Assembly (NCBI RefSeq): GCF_030131845.1
Contig: NZ_JASKYM010000009.1
Location: forward strand, 1-64,000
Direction: 5' to 3'
Origin: Romboutsia sedimentorum
GTDB taxonomy: Bacteria > Bacillota > Clostridia > Peptostreptococcales > Peptostreptococcaceae
DNA length: 64,000 nt
Notes under the pieces: model-generated
Seen by the model: the letters and a program-made list of their open reading frames with translations, nothing else
Told to the model about the DNA's origin: nothing
Databases searched by the model: none
Made by a program: the position numbers and the translations under genes
Shown: positions 27,413 through 36,603 of the stretch, piece by piece
Layout of the letters: each line of letters opens with the position of its first letter
Position numbering within the stretch: position 1 is the stretch's first letter

Positions 27413-28336
27413 TTATGACTTCTTAAATTTTAGTTCGTATATACCAGATTTAGATTTTACATTTATATGGAGTATATTGTCGCTAAAATACTTTGATACG
27501 ATTGTTATTTGATTAAGTATATTGTCTAATGTAGTATCTCCAGCTTCTAAATTAATTAAGTTTCGTGGATCTGCATTTTTATCATAAATTTTTTTATTGA
27601 TTTTATATTTTCTCAATTTAATAATATATTGTGACATTGATAAAACAAAGTCTATATTATCTATTTTTAGATTTTCTTCACTTCCTAATATAGATAATAT
27701 AGATTTTTTTATACTTAAAACCCCATCATTATCTACTTCTCTATCTTCTATATATATATCATATAAAATATTCAACATACTTTCTACGATTTTTTCATCA
27801 TCATAATCTTCTACTTTTAAATCTATATACTTATCAATTGATTGTATAATTTTTATTCTTTCCATTTGGAATTTTATTGTATTAACTTTATCTAACTCTA
27901 TAGAAAACCCTATTATTCTTTGTTTGATATCTTTTAACAAATCTTCATATTCTATATTTTTATCTTCTATTATTTTATGAATTATAATGTTGTAGATAAC
28001 TGCACCTAAAATATATTCAAATAAATATGCTTCTCTTTTTAGGTATCTTACATATTTTTTAATCAAATCTAGTACAACATCTTCACTTTTTCGAATATTA
28101 GTATTTGAAAGTATCACTGGCAATAGTAAATTCAATATATTTTTATATGTTGGAGTTTCTCCATAATATCTGTAATATATCAATTCGTCTTTAAGCCTAT
28201 TATTATCTATATAAACATAACGTTGTGTATTGTCATCAATTAAACATTTTGTATTTATTATAATTAAATCTTTTAAATTTTTATCTCCTATATCAAATGC
28301 TTGTATATAGGACTTTTTTATTATATCATCTTTCAT
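27413..28336 (-). CDS. Uncharacterised protein, 307 residues
   Basis: I do not recognise the family. The protein is rich in Ile, Lys, Asn and Asp, appears soluble and helical, and has no clear catalytic motif. The true start is ATG 28336, preceded by AGGAAGG. A longer open frame reaching 28447 begins inside the argS terminator hairpin, so its first 37 codons are an artefact. It converges with the small plus-strand gene, with four bases between their stops. Confidence 0.7.
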   Translation of the reverse strand: MKDDIIKKSYIQAFDIGDKNLKDLIIINTKCLIDDNTQRYVYIDNNRLKDELIYYRYYGETPTYKNILNLLLPVILSNTNIRKSEDVVLDLIKKYVRYLKREAYLFEYILGAVIYNIIIHKIIEDKNIEYEDLLKDIKQRIIGFSIELDKVNTIKFQMERIKIIQSIDKYIDLKVEDYDDEKIVESMLNILYDIYIEDREVDNDGVLSIKKSILSILGSEENLKIDNIDFVLSMSQYIIKLRKYKINKKIYDKNADPRNLINLEAGDTTLDNILNQITIVSKYFSDNILHINVKSKSGIYELKFKKS

Positions 28337-28414
28337 TAATATTACCTTCCTAAATAAAGCTCTATAATAATTATTTTTATCATCTACTACATTTAATATA
28401 CTCTTACTTGAGTA

Positions 28415-28447
28415 ACTAAAAAAAAGAGGCAGCTTATAAGCTGCCAT
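28415..28447 (-). terminator. Terminator after argS
   Basis: The perfect palindrome GGCAGCTTATAAGCTGCC (28428-28445) is followed by a U run on the minus strand. Confidence 0.9.
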
Positions 28448-28569
28448 TTATACAGGGGGATAGTAGTTTACAAGATTTTTGATTATACTACTATCTACTT
28501 CTATTATACGATACTACATTTTTAGATGTAAAGTATCAATTTTCGACATCCCTGCATTTTTATATTTTA

Positions 28570-30270
28570 TTACATTCTTTCTGGTGCATGCATTCCTAAT
28601 AACTTAAGTCCATTTTCTAAAGTTTGCTTAGTAGCTGCAACTAAAGCAAGTCTTGCTTTTCTTAATTCTACGTCTTCAACTAATATTGAGTTATCATGGT
28701 AGAATTTATTAAATGCTTGAGCTAAGTCTAATACAAATCTAGTTACTAAATGAGGCTCATTCTTTTTTAATCCTGATACTATACACTTATTGAAAGATGC
28801 TATAACTTTTAATACTTCTGCACTATCAACATCATTTAATAATTCATAGTTTATATTTGTAGTTGCTTCTTCATTAGCTTTTCTAAGTACTGCACAGCAT
28901 CTAGCATGAGTATATTGAACATATGGTCCTGTTTCACCATCAAAGCTTAATGTTCTCTCCCATGAGAATGTATAATCTTTTATTCTACTGTTAGATAATT
29001 CTTGGAATACTATAGCTCCAACACCTACTTGTTTTGCTATTTCATCTGCATTTAAAGCATCTGCATTTTTTGCAAGTATTGTTTCTTTTGTTTTTTCTAT
29101 AGCTTGTTTTAAAACGTCTTCTAAGAATACTACTCTACCTTTTCTAGTAGACATAGTTCCATTTTCTAGCGCAACCATACCAAATCCAACATGAACTAAA
29201 TCTTTAGCCCATTCAAATCCCATAAGTTCGATTACTTTAAACCATTGTTCAAAGTGTAAATTTTGTTGAGATCCAACTACGTATACACACTTATCAAAGT
29301 TATAAGTTTCTTTTCTATATATTGCCGCTGCTAAGTCTCTTGTCATATATAATGTTGAACCATCATTTTTCATTATAAGTGCTGGTGGCATCTTGTAATC
29401 TTCTAAATCTACTATTCTAGCTCCCTTAGATTCTTTTAATAGATTTTTTTCTTCTAACATTTTTATTACTCTTGGCATTTTGTCAGAGTAGAAACTTTCT
29501 CCTGCTAAAGAATCAAACTCTATGTCTAATAAATCATAAACTCTAGAGAATTCTTTTAAACTTTCATCTCTAAACCATTGCCATAATTGTGTAGCTTCTT
29601 CATCACCATTTTCTAACTTAGTGAACCATGCTCTAGCTTCATCTTCCATTTCTGGATGAGCTTCAGCTTCATCATGGAATTGTATATATAATTTTAATAG
29701 TTCTGGTATTGGACTTGCTTCTACAACTTTTTTATCTCCCCATTTTTTGAAAGCTACTATTAACTTACCAAATTGAGTTCCATAATCACCTAAGTGATTT
29801 ATTCTAGTAGTATTGTATCCTTGTGATTCGTACATTTTGTATAAAGCATTACCTATAACTGTAGTTCTTATATGTCCTATATGGAAAGGTTTAGCAATAT
29901 TTGGAGATGAGAACTCAACTATTACATTTTCATCTTTGCCCATTTCACTACGACCATAGTTTTCCTTTTGTGTTAATACATCATTTATAACAGTTTGTGC
30001 TAACTGAGATTTGTTAACGAAGAAATTTACATATCCTCCTAATGGCATAACTTTAGCTACAGAATCTTTAGCTTCTATAGTTTCACTTAATTCTTGAGCT
30101 ATTATGTTAGGTGCTTTTCTAAATATCTTTGCTAATTTGAAGCAAGGGAAAGCATAATCCCCCATATCTTTATTTGGTGGAACTTCTATTAGTCCTACTA
30201 TTTCTTCTACCGATAAATCTTCTATCTTTTCTTTTAAGCACTTTGCTACTGCTATTTTAAAATCTTGCAT
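28570..30270 (-). CDS. argS: Arginyl-tRNA synthetase
   Basis: The 566-residue class I synthetase has an N-terminal additional domain, HIGH at 130-133 in KPFHIGHIR, and a KMSKS-type motif MSTRKG in the catalytic core. The C-terminal DALR anticodon domain ends with GLKLLGMHAPERM. The start ATG follows GAGAGGAG. It charges tRNA-Arg. No T-box is visible upstream. Confidence 0.97.
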   Translation of the reverse strand: MQDFKIAVAKCLKEKIEDLSVEEIVGLIEVPPNKDMGDYAFPCFKLAKIFRKAPNIIAQELSETIEAKDSVAKVMPLGGYVNFFVNKSQLAQTVINDVLTQKENYGRSEMGKDENVIVEFSSPNIAKPFHIGHIRTTVIGNALYKMYESQGYNTTRINHLGDYGTQFGKLIVAFKKWGDKKVVEASPIPELLKLYIQFHDEAEAHPEMEDEARAWFTKLENGDEEATQLWQWFRDESLKEFSRVYDLLDIEFDSLAGESFYSDKMPRVIKMLEEKNLLKESKGARIVDLEDYKMPPALIMKNDGSTLYMTRDLAAAIYRKETYNFDKCVYVVGSQQNLHFEQWFKVIELMGFEWAKDLVHVGFGMVALENGTMSTRKGRVVFLEDVLKQAIEKTKETILAKNADALNADEIAKQVGVGAIVFQELSNSRIKDYTFSWERTLSFDGETGPYVQYTHARCCAVLRKANEEATTNINYELLNDVDSAEVLKVIASFNKCIVSGLKKNEPHLVTRFVLDLAQAFNKFYHDNSILVEDVELRKARLALVAATKQTLENGLKLLGMHAPERM

Positions 30271-30374
30271 GCTATTTCTCCTCTCTCTTACTCTTATTGT
30301 TATGTATTACTTTATGGTAAATCAATTTTCGAGTTTTTTCAAGATATTTACCGTATTTCTCTACTTATATTTTA

Positions 30375-30818
30375 CTATAATTCTTTTTCGCTTATCACTT
30401 TTATTCCATTATTTATCAATAGTACAGTAGTTACTCCTACCCCATCTATTTTTTTACTACTAAATGTTCCATCATATATGTAGCTAGAACCACAAGATGG
30501 GCTTCCATCTTTTAAGATAGCTTCTTTACAATTATATATATTAGCTATCTTTAAGGTTTCTTTAGCGCCTTCTTTAAATTTATTAGTTACATCTAGGCTT
30601 TTATTACTAATTACAATAGTTTGCCCTTTTATAATATCGTCTGTGTCTAGTTCAATTATCTCAGATGGGTCTCTTGGTGTTGACATACCACCTAATTGTT
30701 CTGGACAAGCAATTATAAACTGTTTATCTTTTAAATACTGTATTACTTTTTCATTTTTATTATTGTAACCATTATATTTGCAGTTTATTCCAATTAAACA
30801 TGCTGATACTAATATCAT
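30375..30818 (-). CDS. DUF523 family protein
   Basis: The 147-residue protein starts MILVSACLIGINCKYNG and contains CPEQLGGMSTPRDP and DGSPSCGSSYIYDG, the conserved Cys motifs of DUF523. Function is unknown; the cysteines suggest metal or sulfur chemistry. It lies 36 bases after mutS2 and upstream of argS, in the same direction. Confidence 0.9.
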   Translation of the reverse strand: MILVSACLIGINCKYNGYNNKNEKVIQYLKDKQFIIACPEQLGGMSTPRDPSEIIELDTDDIIKGQTIVISNKSLDVTNKFKEGAKETLKIANIYNCKEAILKDGSPSCGSSYIYDGTFSSKKIDGVGVTTVLLINNGIKVISEKEL

Positions 30819-30853
30819 CTATATTCCACCTTATTGTTAAAATAAACATAAAT

Positions 30854-33232
30854 TTATTTAAATTTAACTATGGTTACTCCTGCTCCACCTTCACCATATT
30901 GTCCGCCTCTTTGAGACTTTACATGTTTATTTCTTTTTAATATATCTTGAAGTCCACTTTTTAATACACCTGTTCCTATACCATGTATTATTGTTGCAGT
31001 TTCTAAACCTGCTACATAAGCATCATCTAAATATTTTTCAACTTCCATAATAGCCTCTTCTAAGTTAAGTCCTCTTAAGTCAACTTCACTTCTTACATTT
31101 CCTGATTTAGATTTTATTATACTTCGTGTTGATTTAGTTACTACAGACTTAACATCTTTTTTAACCTTTTTAAGAGATTTAAAAGGTAGGTTCATTTTCA
31201 TTATACCAATTTGTACTACAGCTTCTTTTTTATTTTTATCAACAGAAACTACGCTACCTTGTTGATTAAGAGTTATAACTTTTACTTCTTCTCCTACTTT
31301 TAAATCTTTTATCTCTTTATTTGCAACTTTAGGAATTATCATACTTTCAACACTTGGTTGAAGTTTTCCCATTGAACTAGCTAATTCTTTTCTAAGTGCT
31401 TCTATTTTTTGATTTTTTTCCTTAGATGCTCTTTCTTCTTCTAGTACTCTAAGTTCTTTTATTATGTTATCAACATTTTCTTTAGCTTGTCTTGTAATGC
31501 TAAAAGCTTCTGATTTTGCTTTTTCTATCATTTTTTCTTTTTGAGCTGATATTTTTGCTATTTTTTCATCATACTCTATCTTCAATATTTCTATTTGATT
31601 TTTTAATTTTTCAGCTTCTTCTCTTTCCTCTAAAGCTTTTATCCTATTTTTTTCAACATTTTGAAGTACATCTTCTAGTGCTATATTTTCTGTATCTATA
31701 AAGTCCCTAGCTCTTGTTATTACATAATCACTAAGACCTAATTTTCTAGATATTTCAAAGGCATTTGATTTACCCGGAACTCCTATTAGTAATCTATAAG
31801 TAGGACTTAGTGTTTCTAAATCAAATTCTACCGCAGCATTTTCTACACCTTCTTTAGTTAGTGTATAATTCTTTATTTCACTATAGTGAGTTGTAGCAAT
31901 ACATTTTGCTCCTGCCATATGCACATCTTCTAATATTGCTATTGCAAGTGCTGCTCCTTCTATCGGGTCTGTTCCTGCGCCTAATTCATCAAATATAACT
32001 AAAGAGTCTTCACTTACATCTTTTAATATAGATACTATGTTAGTCATATGAGATGAGAAAGTAGATAAACTTTGTTCTATACTTTGTTCATCTCCTATAT
32101 CTGCAAATACATTATCGTATACACACATACTGCTTCCAAAGTCAGCTGGTATATGTAATCCACTTTGGTTCATAAGTGCAAATAAACCTACTGTTTTTAT
32201 AGTTACAGTTTTTCCACCTGTATTAGGACCTGTTATAACTAAAGTATGGAAGTCTCTTCCTAAGTAAATTGTATTTGGAACAACTTTATCTTTTTCTAAT
32301 AAAGGATGTCTACCATTTTTTATGTTTATAAATTTATCTTCATTTAAAGTAGGTTCTACACCTCTCATTTGCATAGATAACTTTCCTTTTGCAAATGCAA
32401 AGTCTAATCTACCAAGTATTTCTTGATTAGATATTAAATCTTCACTTATTTCGCCAACCATTGCAGATAATTCTGATAATATTCTTTCTATTTCTTCACC
32501 TTCACTAAGTCTTAATTGTCTAAGTTCATTGTTCATATCAACTATACTCATTGGTTCTATAAATAAAGTTGCACCTGATGAAGACTGATCATGAACTATC
32601 CCTGCTACTTGCGATCTATACTCTGATTTTACAGGCACTACAAATCTATCACCTCTAACTGATATTATTGCATCCTGTAAATATTTTTGGTAAGTAGTAG
32701 AAGATATTATAGAATTTAACTTTGATCTTATCGATTGGTTTTTTTGTACTATTCTTCTTCTAATATCTCTAAGCGTATTTGACGCACTATCAGATATTTC
32801 TATTTCACTTACTATTGCGTTGTAAATAGAATCTTCTATATCTCTATATGCATATAAAGAATTTGCTAAAGATTGTATTATAGGGTAATTAAAATCCTCT
32901 TTGTCACTTGATGATAAGCTATTCTTTAGAGTTCTAGCGACTCTTAAAGTGTCACCTATCATAATTAAGCTACCTGGGTCTAGTGATGCCCCTACGTTAG
33001 CCCTCTTCGCTTTATCTTCTATGTCATGCATTCCTTGAAGCCCAACATATCCTGTTTTTGTAAGTATAGCTTGAGCTTCACTAGTTTCTTCTAGCATATA
33101 CTTAACTTCTTCAAAATCAGAACTCGGATGTAATTTTTCTATATATCTTAAACCTAGAGAAGATGATGATTTACTCTTCAATATGTCTATTATTTTATTG
33201 AATTCTAAAACTCTCAATGCTTTTTGATTCAT
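30854..33232 (-). CDS. mutS2: Endonuclease MutS2
   Basis: The 792-residue protein has the MutS-like core and ATPase with Walker A GPNTGGKT at 335-342. A long charged coiled coil (about 510-620) and a C-terminal Smr nuclease domain (DLRGLNLEEA and HGIGTGVLK) follow. MutS2 acts on branched DNA and, in Bacillus, on collided ribosomes. It starts after AAGGAGG. Confidence 0.95.
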   Translation of the reverse strand: MNQKALRVLEFNKIIDILKSKSSSSLGLRYIEKLHPSSDFEEVKYMLEETSEAQAILTKTGYVGLQGMHDIEDKAKRANVGASLDPGSLIMIGDTLRVARTLKNSLSSSDKEDFNYPIIQSLANSLYAYRDIEDSIYNAIVSEIEISDSASNTLRDIRRRIVQKNQSIRSKLNSIISSTTYQKYLQDAIISVRGDRFVVPVKSEYRSQVAGIVHDQSSSGATLFIEPMSIVDMNNELRQLRLSEGEEIERILSELSAMVGEISEDLISNQEILGRLDFAFAKGKLSMQMRGVEPTLNEDKFINIKNGRHPLLEKDKVVPNTIYLGRDFHTLVITGPNTGGKTVTIKTVGLFALMNQSGLHIPADFGSSMCVYDNVFADIGDEQSIEQSLSTFSSHMTNIVSILKDVSEDSLVIFDELGAGTDPIEGAALAIAILEDVHMAGAKCIATTHYSEIKNYTLTKEGVENAAVEFDLETLSPTYRLLIGVPGKSNAFEISRKLGLSDYVITRARDFIDTENIALEDVLQNVEKNRIKALEEREEAEKLKNQIEILKIEYDEKIAKISAQKEKMIEKAKSEAFSITRQAKENVDNIIKELRVLEEERASKEKNQKIEALRKELASSMGKLQPSVESMIIPKVANKEIKDLKVGEEVKVITLNQQGSVVSVDKNKKEAVVQIGIMKMNLPFKSLKKVKKDVKSVVTKSTRSIIKSKSGNVRSEVDLRGLNLEEAIMEVEKYLDDAYVAGLETATIIHGIGTGVLKSGLQDILKRNKHVKSQRGGQYGEGGAGVTIVKFK

Positions 33233-33504
33233 AGTTCCTCCTTAAATAATATATTTATTTTCTAACGTGTATTTTATGTATATTTGTATTATACTATTTA
33301 TGTAGCTATTTATATATTATACATAATACTAGTTTGTTTGTAATATATAAAAAAGTATTCTATATGAATATTTCTAGAGAAATGCTTTTTTGAAGTACAT
33401 ACCAAAGTATTACTTAAGATTTTAAACTAGTAGCTTTTGTACATTATTTACTAAAGATAGCTATTTTAATCTATATTTATTTATAATAAAGGGAGTTGTT
33501 CATA

Positions 33505-34959
33505 ATGGAAAACGTATTAAAAGGATTAAAACCTGAGCTTGTATTTAAATCTTTCGAGGAAATATCTCAAATACCTCGTGGATCTGGAAATGAAAAAGCA
33601 ATAAGTGCTTTTCTTAAAGAATTCGGAGAAAAATTAGGTCTTGAAACTATACAAGATGAAGCAATGAATATAATAATAAGAAAGCCTGCTACAAAAGGTT
33701 ATGAAAATTGCCCTGGTGTAATACTTCAAGGTCATATGGATATGGTTTGTGAAAAAAATAAAGACACTAATCATGACTTCATTAAAGATCCTATCAAATT
33801 AAGAATAGATAACGATATGATATATGCAACTGGTACTACTCTTGGTGCTGATAATGGTATAGCTGTAGCTATGGGTATGGCAGTACTTGCATCTAATGAT
33901 TTAGAGCATCCTCAAATAGAGCTTTTAGTTACTACTGATGAAGAAGCTGGTATGACTGGTGCTATGGCTTTAGATTGCAAATCACTTAAAGGTGAGTACA
34001 TAATAAATCTTGATTCTGAGGAAGAAGGATTTTTACTTGTAAGTTGTGCTGGTGGAGTAACTGCTTGGTCTAAATTAAAAGCTGAGTATACTAATGCTGC
34101 ATCTGACAAACAAGCTTTATTAATAGATATTAAAGGATTACTTGGTGGACATTCTGGAATGGACATAGTAAAACAAAGAGCTAACTCTAATAGATTACTT
34201 GGTAGACTATTAAATTTACTATGTGTAGATTTTGACTTAGCTAAAATTGAAGGCGGATCTAAAAATAACGCTATCCCTCGTGAATCTGAAGCTGTTATAG
34301 TTGTTGCTAAAGATGATGTTGAAAAAACTAAGAAATGTATAGAAAAAATAGCAGCTACATTCAAGCACGAATTCAGTACTTCTGATCCTGGACTAGTTGT
34401 AGAATGTATTGAAACTACTACAGATAAAGTTTTCACTTGTGATACTAAAAATAATGTTATAAGATTAATAAACTTAATTCCTAATGGAATTCAAAGTATG
34501 AGTATGGATATAGAAAACTTAGTTGAAAGTTCTACTAACTTAGGTGTTATTAGATCTACTGATAGCGAAGTTACTTTTGAATGTGCAGTTAGAAGTTCTG
34601 TTAAAACTTTAAAAAATGATATAACTACTAAAATGGAATTATTAGCTAAAACTTTAGGTGGTACATTCGAATTAGAAAGTGATTATCCAGCTTGGGAATA
34701 CTGCAAAGGTTCTAAATTAGAAGATATATGTATTGATACTTATGAGAAATTAACTGGTAAGAAGCCAACTATAATGGCTTTACATGCTGGTCTTGAGTGT
34801 GGATTATTATTAGATAAAATGCCTCATGCACAAGCTATTTCTCTTGGACCTGATATGTTTGAGGTTCATACACCTAATGAACATTTAAATATTCCTTCTA
34901 CTGAAAATGTATGGAATTATTTAGTTGCTTTATTAAAGTCTATGAATCAACATAAATAA
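33505..34959 (+). CDS. pepD: Aminoacyl-histidine dipeptidase, M20 family
   Basis: The 484-residue metallopeptidase has the metal-site motifs GHMDMV (His77, Asp79), GADNGIAVAM (Asp116) and DEEAGMTGAM (Glu146 and Glu147). A dimerisation insert and a final H-T-P-N-E-H zinc motif follow. It cleaves short peptides in the cytoplasm. I chose ATG 33505 with GGGAGTT upstream; a TTG at 33496 is the alternative. It is divergent from mutS2, with a 272-base AT-rich gap between them that must hold both promoters. Confidence 0.93.
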   Translation: MENVLKGLKPELVFKSFEEISQIPRGSGNEKAISAFLKEFGEKLGLETIQDEAMNIIIRKPATKGYENCPGVILQGHMDMVCEKNKDTNHDFIKDPIKLRIDNDMIYATGTTLGADNGIAVAMGMAVLASNDLEHPQIELLVTTDEEAGMTGAMALDCKSLKGEYIINLDSEEEGFLLVSCAGGVTAWSKLKAEYTNAASDKQALLIDIKGLLGGHSGMDIVKQRANSNRLLGRLLNLLCVDFDLAKIEGGSKNNAIPRESEAVIVVAKDDVEKTKKCIEKIAATFKHEFSTSDPGLVVECIETTTDKVFTCDTKNNVIRLINLIPNGIQSMSMDIENLVESSTNLGVIRSTDSEVTFECAVRSSVKTLKNDITTKMELLAKTLGGTFELESDYPAWEYCKGSKLEDICIDTYEKLTGKKPTIMALHAGLECGLLLDKMPHAQAISLGPDMFEVHTPNEHLNIPSTENVWNYLVALLKSMNQHK

Positions 34960-34984
34960 ATAATGTTTCTCGTAAAACATTAAC

Positions 34985-35018
34985 AAAAGCAGTGAGGATA
35001 TTATCCTTACTGCTTTTT
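34985..35018. terminator. Bidirectional terminator after pepD
   Basis: AAAAGCAGTGAGGATA pairs with TATCCTTACTGCTTTT, with U runs on both sides. The stop codon of the convergent minus-strand gene lies inside the stem. Confidence 0.88.
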
Positions 35019-35360
35019 AAGTTCACCTGTGAACATATCTATCTTATGTACTCCTAAGCTTTGACTATGCGAATGTTCATGCGACTGTGCATCTTCTTCG
35101 CTATCTTTTATGTCAATATAAACATCTACTACATATAAATTGTCCACAGTTTTTATATCCTCTACTTTTGTAGATACATACTCTCCATACTCAGCTTTTA
35201 ATACATTTATTGCAGTTTCTTTTGAAATAGGATTTACATCTAATTTATGTTTTTCACTACTAGTATTTATATTTTTTTCTTTTTTATTAATTGTTATCAC
35301 TAAAAATAATGATATTAAAATTAATAATATAATGGTTATCGTGATGTGCTTTTTTTTCAT
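35007..35360 (-). CDS. Small membrane-anchored PepSY-like protein
   Basis: The 117-residue protein has an N-terminal hydrophobic anchor (about 6-24) without a lipobox Cys. An extracytoplasmic domain resembles PepSY: SKETAINVLKAEYGE, YVVDVYIDI and GVHKIDMFTGELKK. A HEHSHSQS stretch near 93-100 could bind metal. PepSY domains are often seen next to proteases, but here the neighbours are pepD and a membrane protein, with no proof of a link. Confidence 0.65.
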   Translation of the reverse strand: MKKKHITITIILLILISLFLVITINKKEKNINTSSEKHKLDVNPISKETAINVLKAEYGEYVSTKVEDIKTVDNLYVVDVYIDIKDSEEDAQSHEHSHSQSLGVHKIDMFTGELKKQ

Positions 35361-35574
35361 ATTATGTCTCCAATTTTTTAAATTAACCTATATTGAACTA
35401 AATCAAATTTTCTTTACTCTCATTATAAATACTTTTATCCATTTTATCTATCTTTATTAAACAAATAATAGTTTATTCTTACTTATTAAACCAAAACATT
35501 TCCTCAAAGTTAATATAAATGTTATATCAATAAAGATTTTAAGTTTTTTTGATAATAAAATACCCTTTTATTTT

Positions 35575-36360
35575 TCATTTAACTTTATATTTTTTATAAA
35601 TAAGTTTGTAGCAAATTATAAGTGCAACTAAACCAAAAGTAGCAAGTATAATTGTTATAATAGCACATATAGCTTCTCCAAACACAACTCCAATTGGCAA
35701 TATTAATAAATACGATAATCCATATACTATCCACATAATCCCATTAGCTTTATTATATGCATATATATCACTTATTTCTTCAGACTTCACTGTACTACCA
35801 GACCAAAAATGCATTGGTGTTTTTCTTTTAAGTGAGTATATTCCTATACCTATAAATATTAAAACAACAGGCATTATTGATACAATTTCTACAATACTAT
35901 CTGTTTTATTATATTTAACTTTATTGCCTTTACTTACAATGTTTTCTTTAACATTTATAGTTTTACTTATATCGTATGTGCTTGATAGCTTATTGTATGT
36001 TTCCTTTGTTTCGTTACTATCTTTATCATTATATATTAACACTTTATCCTTAGCTATAATCCTTATATATGGCTTACTCTTGTTGTATACATATACTTTT
36101 CCTTTGATATCATTACCTAGCCTAAATTCACCTCTAAGATATTTAAAAGTATTAGTTCCCTTTATTTTATTACCTATAAATACATCATCTAGCAATTCTA
36201 CACTTTTTATATCTTTTATATATATATTGTCTATATTTACTATTATCCTGTCTTCTTCAAATTTCATCTTATGGCCACTATAGTCTATATTTAAAAATAT
36301 AATTAATGCTATTGTCAAAAAAACTATTATTCCCAAAAATATTTTTTCATATCTATTCAT
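35575..36360 (-). CDS. Membrane protein with PH-like and DUF3784-like parts
   Basis: The 261-residue protein has one N-terminal membrane helix (about 7-24), an outside region (about 33-130) with the beta-rich pattern of bacterial PH domains, then three membrane segments (about 158-178, 206-224, 228-252). Between the helices is a PMHFWSGSTVKSEEISD motif resembling DUF3784 proteins. The combination looks like a fusion of two known parts. The function is unknown. Confidence 0.65.
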   Translation of the reverse strand: MNRYEKIFLGIIVFLTIALIIFLNIDYSGHKMKFEEDRIIVNIDNIYIKDIKSVELLDDVFIGNKIKGTNTFKYLRGEFRLGNDIKGKVYVYNKSKPYIRIIAKDKVLIYNDKDSNETKETYNKLSSTYDISKTINVKENIVSKGNKVKYNKTDSIVEIVSIMPVVLIFIGIGIYSLKRKTPMHFWSGSTVKSEEISDIYAYNKANGIMWIVYGLSYLLILPIGVVFGEAICAIITIILATFGLVALIICYKLIYKKYKVK

Positions 36361-36541
36361 TTAGAATTCCCCCTCTCTATAAGTATAACCCTTCTAATTT
36401 AATATTTTCATTACCTCTTTTTCTTTTATTGCTTAGTTTAATTATAAACTTTAACATATTTTGGTATCAATATATATACCCAAGATACAGTATATACTAC
36501 ATAAGTTACAGGATACATTGTTTTATTATGTATTTTAGAAA

Positions 36542-36590
36542 TAAAAAAAGTAGCATAGTTGTTAGATTTAATCCCAACAACTATGCTACT
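36542..36590 (-). terminator. Terminator after the ImmA/IrrE-like gene
   Basis: A perfect 15-bp stem (36549-36563 and 36576-36590) is followed by a U run on the minus strand. Confidence 0.9.
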
Positions 36591-36603
36591 TCTATAAATT
36601 ATG

